From: Boswellia sacra
Taxonomy: Eukaryota > Streptophyta > Magnoliopsida > Sapindales > Burseraceae
Direction of reading: 5' to 3'
Assembly: GCA_013180625.2 (NCBI GenBank)
Contig: SNVD02010297.1
Coordinates: 62,001-126,000, forward strand
Length of the DNA: 64,000 nt
A program made the position numbers and the translations under genes. The notes below the pieces were generated by a model. It saw only the letters and a list, made by a program, of their open reading frames with translations, made no database searches and was not told where the DNA came from. Shown here piece by piece: positions 1 through 12,034 of this stretch (positions are counted from its first letter, which is position 1; each line of letters starts with the position of its first letter).

Positions 1-496
1 GCAAGTGAAGTAGATTACTTTGGTTGTTATAAGATTTTCATGCCATTCTTATTCAGTTGCATTGTAAACAAAAGTTAAATAATTTTTGCAAAAACCCTGA
101 AAGCTTCTTGGCCAAAACAAATGGAGGCCCCAAAAGTGCTCAAACTCTTCATATTCTAACGCCATTCCCCTCATTCTTTACAAGTTTATAATAGTTAATT
201 TGATTTTTTTACACACTGTTTTTATTTTCTTATTGTAAGTTAGTTATTGATATTTTTTAGCCTACTGGGTTACATAAATAGTGGCAATCGTACGTCTATA
301 CATGTTTTAATATTTAATATACTGTGGCATTTATATTCGACAATGATGTCGTAATTTTGATCGTGGAAGTCGAATTAATTGTCATAAGAATGCTTGTCAA
401 ACTTGTTATCAAGACCTTTTTCATATAGTTAATTGTTGAAAGTTGGAAATATGTTTTTTTATTTAATTGTTTGAAATGTATAGGGATGGTCTAAAC
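1..496. other. Intergenic AT-rich DNA, no gene seen
   Basis: No open frame of convincing composition and no recognised motif. The last eight bases (489-496, GTCTAAAC) are the left target duplication of the MITE that follows. Confidence 0.6.
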
Positions 497-663
497 TAGG
501 GGTGTGCAAATTAACCCGACCCGCTGACCCGACCCGACTGGATTATAATCGGGTTTATGTTTTAAAAAACCCGAATTCGGGTCCAAAATCCATAACCCGA
601 CACGTGGTCGGGTTGAGTCGGGTTTGAGAAAACCCGACCTAACCCGACCCGTGTACACCCCTG
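497..663. mobile_element. hAT-like MITE, 167 bp
   Basis: The termini TAGGGGTGTGCA and TGTACACCCCTG form a 12-bp inverted repeat with two mismatches. The element is flanked by identical 8-bp copies of GTCTAAAC at 489-496 and 664-671; an 8-bp duplication is typical of hAT transposons. The interior is full of ACCCGAC and its complement in both orientations, so most of it could fold back. It has no coding capacity. A minus-strand open frame across it is only the translation of the GGGTCGG repeats. Confidence 0.8.
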
Positions 664-2675
664 GTCTAAACAGCTTAATCACAACTAATCCATGGGGAAG
701 ACTAAAGCAACCAGAACCCACTCTCAACCCATAACTTCATTATGGCCTTACCAATTCCCTCCTAGACCATCCTTGCCACTTGAACAAGTCCATTGTGGGT
801 CCAAACAGCTTACTTGCTAATTAATCATTTTTGAGAATTTGATAATCTCTTTTTTCATGATATCCAAAGCATTCTAAACTATCGTTTCGCTGAATTTAAT
901 TCATTACCTTTTTATGGTTTTTCATTTTCTTATAGTTTTCTTCAAGCATTTTATTTTATTTTATTTATTTTGGTACTTGTGTTACTACTAGAATTTTCTA
1001 TGCGGTAGCCTTTTATCTTATCAATACGGTTCATTATATTGTCTTTGATTAAGTGTAATTTTCTTATTTATAAAAAACCAAAAGAAAACGATGAATCTCT
1101 CACATTTTTCATCTAATGTTTAATTAAAAAAAATTATTATGCACTCACAAATTAAGTTTTGTTTTTTTTTTTTTCGTGATGGTAACACTTGTACAAATCA
1201 ATTGATTAATTTAGGATTTAATTCTTCTATAAACCAATTATGGGCTTCTCCTCCATTGCAACTTAATGGATTATCTTATATTCATATTTACTTAACTATT
1301 TTTTATAAGAGATTTCTGTCCTCATACTAATTATCATTTTTCACTTTTTTCCTAATAAAATTTCTCTTTTCTTTTTTTAAATAAAAAAGTGTGTATTGCT
1401 TCCGAAAAAAAAAACCCATACACTCTAAGATAACAGAAATACTAAGTGAAGACTAAAATGCAGATTATTTTGCATTCCATATATTTTTTTTAAAACTTTT
1501 ATAATAGCCTAAAACATGAACCTCTAAAATATATATTCCTTACAGATATATACATAAAATAAAATGAGATTGAACTATCTTTTAATAATTCACATCTTCT
1601 CATATTAATTTTCTTTAAACTTTAAAATGATATTGCAAATTTTAAACTTAGTTTACAATGCTTTCATTATTAATATCGCGACTGTGCTGTTCACCACCAA
1701 AGCAATCACACAGCTTTTTATGGTAAATATTTATTTTTTTCTTTTTTTGTTTAACAAGGTCAACTAATTGTCGCTTTTAATTGCTGAAAGCATAGTGGCC
1801 TTGTGAAGGGCTTTGTGGGGGACCGCCCTTAATTCAAAGATGGTTAATGTCAACAACAGGACGAAATTGCCCTTTCAACTGCCGTCACGCCAGTGCCACT
1901 GTGCCGTCCTTTTCGACTTTCCACCACCAGAACCGCCATGGAAAGTGTGACCCCCACCCTGCTTTAATTACTTTTGTTTTTATTTCCGAAATAAGTGATT
2001 GCCATATTTGTCGTATTGTGAAACGCAGACTAATATTATCATTAAAGAGAAGCGTTTTTTTAAGATAAATTTTTATTCAAAATTAAAATAATTTCTTAAT
2101 TGTTAATGTATAAAATTTAATAATTCATATTATTGATAATTTAATAATATAATTTTTTACTTTCAATATGAACCATTTTATTTTGTGATATCAATAATTA
2201 TAAATTGATATTGATAAATTATGTTAAAAATTTGTATTAAAAAATATATCTTTTCCTCTAATGTTGTTTCATTTAACTTTTTTCATTTTTATGAAGAAAT
2301 TTATGTTTCGATTTTAAAAATTAAGAAGAAAATAAGAATTTTTTTTCAAAGATTATATATGTTAAGAAAATATTCAATCGCTTTTCAAGTTTCACAAAGA
2401 AGAATTTCAAAAATTCGGAAAAGATCATTAATTTAGTATTTTTACTTTCTTAAAATTTAATTTTGTAAAAAGATAAACAAATGTTTTTATGTTAAAAATA
2501 CTTTGATTTTAGTTTTATATTTTATGTTTGATTTTAAGAAAATATATCAAACACATTATCACGCTCTTTTTAACTTTTGTATACATATAAAAAAAAAGTT
2601 CCTTATAAAGGCCCAATTAGAGAAAAAAAAAAATTGGTTGGATTGAATTACTACCGTAGCCAAACCTTGATTGTA

Positions 2676-2713
<38 letters not shown>

Positions 2714-2727
2714 CAACCACGTAGCGG
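664..2727. other. Intergenic DNA, no gene seen
   Basis: AT-rich with homopolymer runs. A slightly GC-richer patch at about 1790-1960 has no sustained coding frame, splice pattern or recognised motif and could be an old gene or promoter remnant. A (TA)n microsatellite lies at 2680-2710. Confidence 0.5.
2680..2710. repeat. (TA)n microsatellite
   Basis: Perfect alternating TA over about 31 bases. Confidence 0.95.
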
Positions 2728-2935
2728 ATCCAAGATTTGATAGTTGGGGGCATCAATGATGAAAAATAAAAAATGAGGGAGATTAAAAGAAAAACCATGA
2801 TTGAATGATGCCAAACTTAAAAAAAATGGTAAATTAATTGACTAGATTGTAAGAAAATTTAATATTTCTATATAAGATTTAGAAAACTTTTTGGGGCCTT
2901 CCTTGACACAACCTCTCTCCGTCCTTAGCCACTAG
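2728..2935. repeat. Degenerate MITE-like repeat with CGGATCCA end
   Basis: It begins CGGATCCAAGATTTGA and ends near CTCCGTCCTTAGCCACTAG. The same CGGATCCA start and (C/T)TAGCCACT near the other end recur in the better preserved element at 36214-36410, so both look like copies of one non-autonomous family. The termini here are too decayed to show a target duplication. Confidence 0.4.
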
Positions 2936-2984
2936 TCTACTTGTGAGGAAGACATAATGAACGTGCCTCTTAACAGATATATTC

Positions 2985-3022
<38 letters not shown>
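2985..3022. repeat. (AAT)n microsatellite
   Basis: About twelve uninterrupted AAT units. Confidence 0.95.
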
Positions 3023-3478
3023 GAAACACTGGGCTAAAAAGTTGGAAGAATAAAAAAGTAGAACAAATATTCAATTTCTCACAAAAATAATTATTTTGAA
3101 AAAATGACAATTAACATGAATATATTATACATATATGCAATAACATTAAATTACTTGGGAAAAAATTGGAAGAAGGGAAAAAATTGACCGAAAGAAAAAA
3201 ATCTTTAGAATATTAGACAAAATTGAATTTTCGGATAATTATTTAATATTTAGAACAAACATTTATAATGCAAACTTGTATGGCATTTTGGATTGAAAAA
3301 TAAGAAAAACCCTAACGTAAAATTTAGGAATCTAACTTTTAATCGTGTAGTAAGTGAAATGAAGTGAAAGTAAAAAGGAAAGTTGAAAGTTAGGTGAAAA
3401 AGATGAAGTTTCAATTGCACTAACAAAGTTAAAAATAGTGGCAATCTTGTGAATTAGTCAAAATAGTAATAAAAAGTT

Positions 3479-3778
3479 AGAATAATATTATACTTACAAA
3501 GTTGAGATATAAAATTTGTATTTCAATGAAGATGACATGGCAATGCCTTATCATTAACCACATCATTAAGTGTAATTAATCTTTAATTCTTTTCAATGTT
3601 TATCATTTATATATGATTTCTCTATCTATTATCTTTCTCTTGAATTAAGAATTTTCTTCTAATCATCATTACAAATTAAAAATTAATTAAAGTGGGTGAT
3701 GTGGTTTATGATAAGATATTACCGAGTAATTACCATATCAATTTGTATCCTAACTTTGTAAGTATAGCATTACTCTTT
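3479..3778. mobile_element. MITE-like inverted-repeat element, about 300 bp
   Basis: The left end (from 3479) and the reverse complement of the right end (to 3778) share TATACTTACAAAGTT exactly. They continue with similar sequence for about 70 bases per arm, including CTTATCAT followed by AACCACATCA. There is no coding sequence. The target duplication is not clear, so the superfamily is left open. A shorter related stretch (AGTATAGCATCACTCTTT) follows at about 3846-3863, suggesting a decayed second copy. Confidence 0.6.
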
Positions 3779-5119
3779 AGGTTTAATGCAACATCATTTA
3801 TGATGCATGATTTGGGATCAAAGTTTAGGAATTACATCACTATTAAGTATAGCATCACTCTTTCATTTTAATATTAATTATCGTTAATTTTCACCGTTAG
3901 ATTTAACAAATGATTGATTTTAACTTACAGAAATATGTTTCGCCCTTATTTAGCTAAAAATAATTTTTTATAAAAAGATTTAAAAACAATTTATCCTATG
4001 AATTATTGATAATAAATTTGCATAATACTTAATCTATATAATTAAATAAACACAAATCATTGCTTAAATTTATAATATTTTTTATTTATTATAATTATAT
4101 AGTTTTAGGAGTTTAAGAAACCCATTTGCAAAACTCATACCTAGAGAGAAAATTTTGAGTATAGGATTTTTTTTTTTTTTACGGTAATTATTTGAGTTCA
4201 AACCATTTGAGTTTTGGGATGGTTGTGTATAAATCAATTTACGAAATGGAAGAGTTCAGGGATGTCCTGATGAATTGAAGGATGCCAAATTGTATTGGTG
4301 AGTTTTATCTGTAAGAGGAGGCTAAACACATCAAGGTGTTGGAGAACTGAAAGGAAAAAGAAGAAAACAAAATTACCGAAAATAATTTTATTATCTTAAG
4401 TAATTATTTTGTATTTATTTGATCCTGTAGATAACGCATTTTAGCAAATTTAATGTTAATGATTTATAAGATGGATTTTTATTTTTTATGAAAGAATTAC
4501 TTTTGATTAAATATAAGAAAAAAATATCTTTATATGAGTCAAAATTTAACTGTTAGATTTAATGTTGAAAACTAACGTAGGGTAAACATTAAACAGAAAA
4601 TGGGTTGGAATTAATATGAAGGCAAAGGATATGGGTGACTTTTTTGCCTTATATTTATATAATAATTGTGACAACAACATTCAAAAAATTGATCATTATA
4701 AACAAAGCACTTTGCCACATATATTAGAACAATAAAAACATTATTTAAAAAAAATTATGATTCTATTTTTAAAAATAAAAAATTAGATTTTTTTAAATTT
4801 CATTTTAAGGAAATGTTAAAATTGCCTTTCAAGTTTTATGAAGTCAAAAAAAAAAATCATTTGGGTACATATTTTAATGTCATAAAATTCAATGGGTCAT
4901 CAAAAAAAAAAAAAAAACCCTTATAAAATGAGTACGACAATAAAATGCTAAAATCAAGCTTTAATAAACTTAGCTCTTTGTCAAACATAAGTACGATAAA
5001 CAAGACAGTACAAAGTTTATAAGCAAACTTTATGCACCTAACTCCAAGATTTGATTTGTTAATGTGCTTTTTTGAGAACGGACGTAAAGGATATGTTTAG
5101 TCTCTTCTCTTCGTGGAGC
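3779..5119. other. Intergenic DNA, no gene seen
   Basis: AT-rich with poly-A and poly-T runs. No convincing frame or RNA gene. Ends at the left target duplication (TTGAT, 5120-5124) of the copia element. Confidence 0.6.
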
Positions 5120-5124
5120 TTGAT

Positions 5125-5827
5125 TGTTAGTATCTGGGTGTCGAGCTGATATCGAGATTTATCGAGTGTTATCGAGCTTGTATCCAGTGTCATGTTATTA
5201 TTTTGTCAAGTGTCGAGAATATTGTCGAGATATGTCGAGTTGATTGTGTTGAGATGTGTCGAGTAGATCATGTCAAGTTTATTGGTGTCAAGTGTGGTTG
5301 TCGAGACTTTGTCGAGTTTCGATTTCATTTAGCGTCGAGACTTTGTCGAGTTTCGATTTCGTCTAGTGTCGAGTTTTTATCGAGTGTCGCGTTTTTGTCG
5401 AGTGTCTTGATTGTGTCGTATGTCAAGTCTGTTGTGTCAAAACTATTGAGTGTCGAGTTTCAAGCGTCGAGTGTCGAGTGGTGTTGTCGCGCATTTGTAC
5501 TGAGAATGATTGGTGACGAGATTTTGTGTTAACATGCATGTGTCATGCACATGATATATTTTGACCAACTTGAGATGAAATAAGAATATTATTTTGATTC
5601 TTATTTTACTGTTTCTAGAATTATATCTTAGGAAGGATTTCATTTATAATAAATATCTCTTTAGATTAGGATATAGTATCTTGTATTCTAATTAGAATAG
5701 GAGAATATTTATTTATCCTAATTCCTTAGCAGTTTGATTATATCACTTCCTATTTTATTTCTCCTAATCTTAACATGATTTTGATTAGATCTTTTACAGG
5801 ATTTCTGGGAAATTTCATCCAAGCCTC

Positions 5828-5862
<35 letters not shown>

Positions 5863-6433
5863 TGTAATAACCAGGCGAAAAACAGACGTTGAAGAGAGAT
5901 TAACTAGTTAGCTGATTTGGTTGTGAAAGAGTCTTGATTTTGGCATTCCATGAATGGATAGAAGAGCTTCAACGTAAATTGAAATGTTTTCTTTAATTTG
6001 ACTCTTTGAGTCTTTTAATTCATGTATGAGTGGTAGAAATCATACATGAGTTATTGATTGAGTCTGTATGAGTTAGTAGACACTTGGGATAACTTGCGGG
6101 TTAAGTGTTTATGTGATTCAAAGTCAGCCTTCGTGTGTTATGTTTAACTTAACAATGTGTTGTTAAGTTATCTGTGACAAAGAGTGGGCAGTGTCATTAG
6201 AGTTTATGATCTTTGCGAAGATTTTGTTTTACAAAGATTAGGTCAGTGTGTGAGGGTGAGTCAGCACTGTAAAGGGTCCTTAAGATTGTACAAATAAGAA
6301 CTTAGTGAATTGCAGCTCTATAGCTATCCGTGGATATAAGTTTTTAACCGAACTACGTAAAAATTCTCCTACGCCAATTTACTTAACAGTTTACTATTTT
6401 ATTTTATATAACTATATACTTTCAGAACTCTCA
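5125..6433 (+). repeat. Copia 5' LTR
   Basis: 1309 bp, TG...CA ends. The first 370 bases carry many irregular copies of TGTCGAG; a (TA)n run lies at about 5829-5862. It matches the LTR at 24057-25318 along its length, with scattered substitutions and several indels, so the insertion is not recent. Open frames inside are translations of the TCGAG repeats. Confidence 0.93.
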
Positions 6434-6435
6434 AT

Positions 6436-6447
6436 TGGTATTAGAGC
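6436..6447 (+). other. Copia primer binding site (initiator tRNA-Met)
   Basis: TGGTATTAGAGC two bases after the LTR end. It differs by one base from TGGTATCAGAGC, the usual complement of plant initiator tRNA-Met, which is present intact in the inner gypsy element. Confidence 0.85.
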
Positions 6448-6496
6448 AGGTTCACTGATAGACAAGTGAAGAAAACTATCAGCCTGATCTGGAAGA

Positions 6497-8250
6497 ATGG
6501 AGTTTATTCGCAATGGAGGATCCGGAACACAAGCACCTATCCTTGATGATAGTAATTATTCATATTGGAAGGTAAGAATGATGATGTATATCAAATCTCT
6601 TGATGATAGGGCATGGACTAGTGTGCTTAAAGGATGGACACCGCCAACAAAGTTGAATGCTTTTGGTGATTCCGAACCCAAACCTAAGGATGAACGGACT
6701 GATGAGAAATACCGATGTTCCAGCTGGAATTCAAAGTTTCTTAACGCAATCTTTGCCGCAGTGGACTTAAACAACTTCGGATAGATTTCAAGGTGCAAAG
6801 TGGCCAAAGAAGCATGGGACATACTCGAGATAAAACATGAAGGTACAACATCTGTTAAAAGATCTAAATTGATGAGATTAAATTCTTAATTTGAAAATCT
6901 GATGATGCATGAGGATGAATCAATTTCTGAGTTTTACTCTAAGATATGTCACATTAAAATTTCGGCATACATGCTTGGCAAAACTTTCATAGATGCAGAA
7001 ATTGTTAGCAAAATAATTAGGTCTATTCCAGATAAATTTCAACCTAAAATTTCAGCCATTAAGAAGTTAAAAACACTGATGAGATGAGGGTTGATGAACT
7101 GATAGGCATTCTTCAAAACTTTGAAATTAATTAGAATACTAGGAAGCAAAAAAGTAAAAGCATTGCATTCAATGTGAAAGCTAAAAAATCTGATGATGAA
7201 AGTAATGATGAACTTGATGAAACTGATTCTAAACAGATTGCTTTTTTAACAAGAAATTATGTCAAGTTCATGAAAAGAAATTTCAGGAAAAAGAATCAAG
7301 GAAAGCCATCAAACTCAAGCGAAGAAAAATTCGGAAAGTTCAGGAAGGAGAATGACAAGAAGAAGTCAAAACAACCTGAAAAGAAAGGGCAGATTCAGTG
7401 TTATAAATGTTCTGGTTATGGGCATATTCAATCTGAATATGCTAATCTCAAGAAGAAGAACAAAGGACTGACAACAACCTGGAGTGATGAATCATAATCG
7501 GAGTCAGAAGATCAAGATTGCATGAGCAACTTTGTTGCATTTACTACATCTGCAGCTGGTAAAGGGAAAGCTGTTATGTCTGATATAACAAAAAATTACA
7601 AAATCAGTGTTGCTCATTCTGATGAAGAAGATGGACTAGAATACTATAAAGAGTTGCAAGAGACATACAACGCACTCTATAGTGAATGGCTGAATCAGAG
7701 GGAAGAAATCAAAATCTTGAAGAAGAAAATTGAGGTGCTAGAATGTGAAAAATCCTATTCTGAAAATCGTATCTCGAAGCTGGAGACTGTGTTGACAGAC
7801 AAAACAACACATATTGAGAAAATCACAACAGAGCTGGTTGAAAGTAAGAGGTGTGTTGATGAACTCAAAATTGGAGCAGCCAAACTTGATCAGGTTTTGA
7901 GTCTTGGAAGAGATAACTCTAACAAACATGGATTGGGGTATACAAAAGGTAATGTGGCATTTTCATCAAAAACAGTTTTTGTGAAAGCCTCAACATCAGG
8001 TAAGAATTTAGAACTTAACTCTTCCAAAAGCAGTGAGACATTTGTCTCTCCTCTGAGTTCTTTCAAACTCAGTCCTGAAAAGGTAAAGAAATTCATTCCT
8101 ACTTGTTATTTTTGTGGTAAAAAGGAACATATTAGGCTTAGATGCTTTAAACTGTTGAATTTTTTACATAAGAGGTCAAAACAGTTCAAACTGTTATCAA
8201 AACTACAACTGCAGTGGGTTAAGAAAGACAAAACAGCATGTCATATTGCT
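6497..8250 (+). pseudogene. Copia gag, broken
   Basis: Encodes the structural capsid/nucleocapsid region. The likely start is the ATG at 6497, about 50 bases after the primer site. The N-terminal part has the copia gag pattern (LDDSNYSYWKVRMMMY, then EAWDILEIKHEGT). Two nucleocapsid zinc knuckles follow: CYKCSGYGHIQSEY at about 7400, where the last cysteine has become tyrosine, and CYFCGKKEHIRLRC at about 8101, which keeps CX2CX4HX4C. A coiled-coil-like stretch lies between them. In-frame stops at 6782 (TAG), 6887 (TAA) and 7495 (TAA) and a frame change near 7070-7090 break it. The frame then runs into pol, so the gag-pol border is approximate. Confidence 0.85.
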
Positions 8251-11200
8251 CTTACTACTCTTGAACATACTTCTAACGGTTTGTGGTATTTTGACAGTGG
8301 TTGTTCCAGGCAAATGACTGAAAATAAATAGTTTTTAACAGATTTTAAAGCATGTAGGGAAGGTAACGTCACCTATGGAGATGAAGCAAAGAGTAAGATC
8401 TTTGGTAAAGGCACTTTGAATGTCAAAGGCCTACCCAACTTTCAAAATGTCTTATTGGTTGAAGGTTTGAAAGCTAATCTTATTAGTATTAGTCAGATTT
8501 GTGATGAAAAGTATATCGTTAATTTTACACAAAACAAATGCATGGTCTTAGATAATTTTGGTAAATGCATTCTAGAAGGAAATAGATCTTCGGATAATTG
8601 TTATTTGATAGAAATTGCATTTCATAATAGGATTTTGGATTTAGAATTGTGGCATCAAAAATTAGGACACTTAAATTACAAAGACTTGGTTAAATTAACT
8701 AAGTTAGGTGCTGTAAAAGGAGTTCCTAAACTAGATGGCAAAGTTAATGAAATTTGTGGACCATGTCAAATTGGAAAACAGATTAGAAGTTCACACAAAT
8801 CAAATCCACATCTTAGCACTTCCAAAATACTTGATTTGCTTCACATGGATCTTATGGGTCCAATGCAAATTGAAAGCATTACAGGTAAGAGATATATATT
8901 TGTTTGTATGGATGATTTTTCTAGATATACTTGGGTTGATTTCATTAAAGAAAAATCTGACACTTTTGAGGCTTTCAGGAATCTTTGTGTTAAGCTTGAA
9001 AATAAGCAAAACAGAAACATTGGAAGGATTGTGAGAATAAGATCTGATCATGGAAAGGAGTTTGAAAACGTTAGCTATGCTGACTTTTGCAAATATCATG
9101 TCATTGAACATGAATTTTCAGCCCCCAAAACCCCTGAACAAAATGGCATTGTGGAACGGAAGAATAAAACTCTTCAAGAGATGGCAAGAGTGATGCTCAA
9201 TAGCAAGAAGTTCACAAAAAGGCTATGGGCTGAAGCAATAAGCACTGCTTGTTACATTTCAAATAGAGTTTTTCTTAGACCTGGCACTAATCAAACACCT
9301 TACGAAATTTTGAAAGGTAGGAAACCTAATTTGAAGTATTTTCATGTTTTTGGACGCAGGTGTTACATCTTAAATGACAGAGAACTGTTAGAAAAATTGG
9401 ATCCAAAAAGTGATGAAGGAGTCTTTGTGGGATATGCTCAAAATAATAAAGCATTTCGAGTTTACAATCTGAGAATTGAGGCAGTCATGGAATCTGCAAA
9501 TATAGTATTTGATGATTTGGATGATTATGCAAAGTACTCACAAAAGGAAAGCATAACCAGCTTCACAGATGATACAGAAAATCAGATTCAGACAGCAACA
9601 ATAAAGAAGATACTGTTATGAAAGAGGAAACAACTGCTGTTACAGCCGACGTAACAGTAAACAATTCAAATTTGAACAAAAATTCAACAAGGAATGATGA
9701 TGATAGAAAAGATCCACCCACATGGATTCAGAAGGCACATCCAACAAGCTCTATCATTGGAACACTAGATGGCATGATGAAGACTCGGAGCAAGGTAAGA
9801 AACCAGGTAAGTTTTGCATGTTATGTTTCTTTAGTTGAACCAAAAAATGTGAAAGAAGCATTAAAAGAAGATGTTTGGATTCAAGCCATACAAGATGAAC
9901 TTAATCAGTTTAAAAGGAATGAAGTATGGGAATTAGTTCCTAGGCCAGAAAATACAAATGTCATTGGAACTAAATGGATATTCAAAAATAAAACTAATGA
10001 AAGTGGACAAGTAGTAAGAAACAAGGCTAAGCTAGTTGCACAAGGTTACACACAAGTAGAAGGCATAGATTTTGATGAAACCTTTGCACCAGTAGCTAGA
10101 CTTGAGTCAATCAGATTACTACTTGCAATTGCTTGTTTGCTTGATTTTAAGTTATACCAAATGGATGTTAAAACAGCATTTTTAAATGGCTATCTCAATA
10201 AAGGATTTGAAGATCCTAAACATCCTGATTTTGTGTACAGATTACACAAAGCTTTGTATGGTTTGAAACAAGCTCTTAGAGCTTGGTATGAAAGGTTGAC
10301 AAATTTTTTGAGAAACAGAGGATATAAAAGAGGCAGCAATGATAAGACTTTGTTCATCAAACATGCATCTAACTATTTTATTGTTGGTCAAATATATGTT
10401 GATGACATTGTTTTTAGATCAACTAACAAAAGCAAGATTAATGAGTTTGTTAAGTTGATGCAGGAAGAGTTTGAGATGAGCATGGTAGAAAAATTAAATT
10501 TCTTTCTTGGATTACAGGTTAAGCAAATGAATAATGGGATATTCATATCTTAATCAAAATATGCTAAAAATCTTGTAAAGAAATTTGGGCTTGAGAATAC
10601 AAAACTAATGAAAACTCCTATCAGTACTAACCTTAAACTTTCAAAAGACAATGCAGGAAAAGATGTTGATGCAAGTTTGTATAGAAGTATTATTGGCAGC
10701 CTACTATACCTCACGACAAGCAGACCAGATTTGTGCTTTAGTGTAGGACTTTGTGCAAGATTTCAAGCAAATCCAAAGGAATCACATCTTGCAGCAACTA
10801 AGAAAATCATCAGGTATGTTCATAGAACACATGACTATGGGATATGGTTTTCTAAAGATACAAATAAATATCTTGCAGGGTTTAGTGATACTGATTGGGC
10901 AGGAAATGCAGATGATCAAAAAAGCACTTCAGGAGGTTGTTTTTATCTTGGTACTAACTTGGTTTCATGGCACAACAAAAAGCTGAATTCTATTTCTTTG
11001 TCTATTGCTGAAGCCGAATACATAACAACAGGGAGTTGTTACACACAACTATTGTAGATGAAGCAAATGTTGTGTGATTATGGTATTGAACAAAAGCTTA
11101 TTACTGTGTTTTGTGATAATACTAGTGCTATAAATATTTTCAAAAATCCTGTTCAGCATTCCAAAACAAAACATATTGATATTAGATACCATTTTATAAG

Positions 11201-11342
11201 GGAACTAGTAGAATCTAAGGTGATAAACATTGAAAATATCTCCACTGATAGACGATTGGCTAACTTGTTCACTAAGGCATTGGATACAACAAGATTTGAA
11301 AATATAAGAAAAGCCTTAGGCATCTGTCAGTTATATGAATGA
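8251..11342 (+). pseudogene. Copia pol: protease, integrase, reverse transcriptase, RNase H (broken)
   Basis: Would process the polyprotein, copy the RNA and insert the cDNA. Visible in order: aspartic protease motif FDSGCS (about 8290), followed by a stop at 8329; an HHCC zinc region (WHQKLGHL ... CGPC); the integrase catalytic triad in copia spacing (D at 8848 in HMDLMGP, D at 9046 in RSDHGKEF, E at 9154 in GIVERKN, that is DX35E); reverse transcriptase with [13 protein letters not shown] and the YVDD box at 10395-10406; RNase H ending in the copia signature TKHIDIRYHFIRE. A frameshift near 9600-9618 and stops at 10551 (TAA) and 11055 (TAG) inactivate it. Several residues usual in the family between GYLN and KGFEDP appear to be missing. 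Confidence 0.93.
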
Positions 11343-12034
11343 ACACAGTATGCTGTTATGTTATTCATATCTGTAGTATCATAAGTTTTCTTCTAAATTA
11401 GCATGTGTGAGCTGTGATATAAAATTTGTGTGTATAATAAGATACTGATTTAAAATGAAAAATACAGAGAGGGCTACCAATATATGATATGTGAAAGCCA
11501 TCATTGAGAGTAACCTCAGGGTATCTAGGAAATATGTTGAGGTCACCTACTCATATAAAAAGGGCTACCTCTATATTATGTGAAAGCTACTGTATTAATC
11601 TAGAAAAATTCACATTAAAATCAATTTTTGTGTGTGTAAGAAGCATGCTCAAGCTGATCACTCAATTGAATCACGAAGAAAAATAGCTTTCATGTGAAAA
11701 TTACACAGCTCTGAGATATGCTTTCATAGAATGATTCATATGATAATTCAGATATTACTGTTATGTTATTATTAACTATGTTCTGTTACGTTTTTCATAA
11801 CAATGTCTTTTGTGCTTACCCAAAATTTAAGTTTCTTGTGTGTCCATGTGTCAAATGCCATGCCAACATTATTGAATTGAAGGGGAGAAGTTTCAGTGGT
11901 GGGAATCCTAATTCTATTAAATTCCTTATTCTAGTTAGAATCAAATTTGAATTGCTATCTTCTAATGAAGTTATGAAACGGTTTTGGAAATAGATTTAAA
12001 ATTAAATTTTGTTAAAAACAAAATTATTTTTTAA
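11343..12034 (+). other. Copia non-coding spacer after RNase H
   Basis: About 700 bases between the RNase H stop and the extra ORF. It holds a repeated GGGCTACC...ATATTATGTGAAAGC-type block (about 11470-11590). I see no coding sequence. Confidence 0.5.

Noticed and set aside
491..727. 78-codon minus-strand frame
   Set aside because: It is the translation of the GGGTCGG repeats in the MITE at 497-663.
5203..5532. 109-codon frame rich in Val, Ser, Arg and Cys
   Set aside because: It is a translation of TCGAG repeats in the copia LTR; the copy at 24056-24526 has a similar chance frame.
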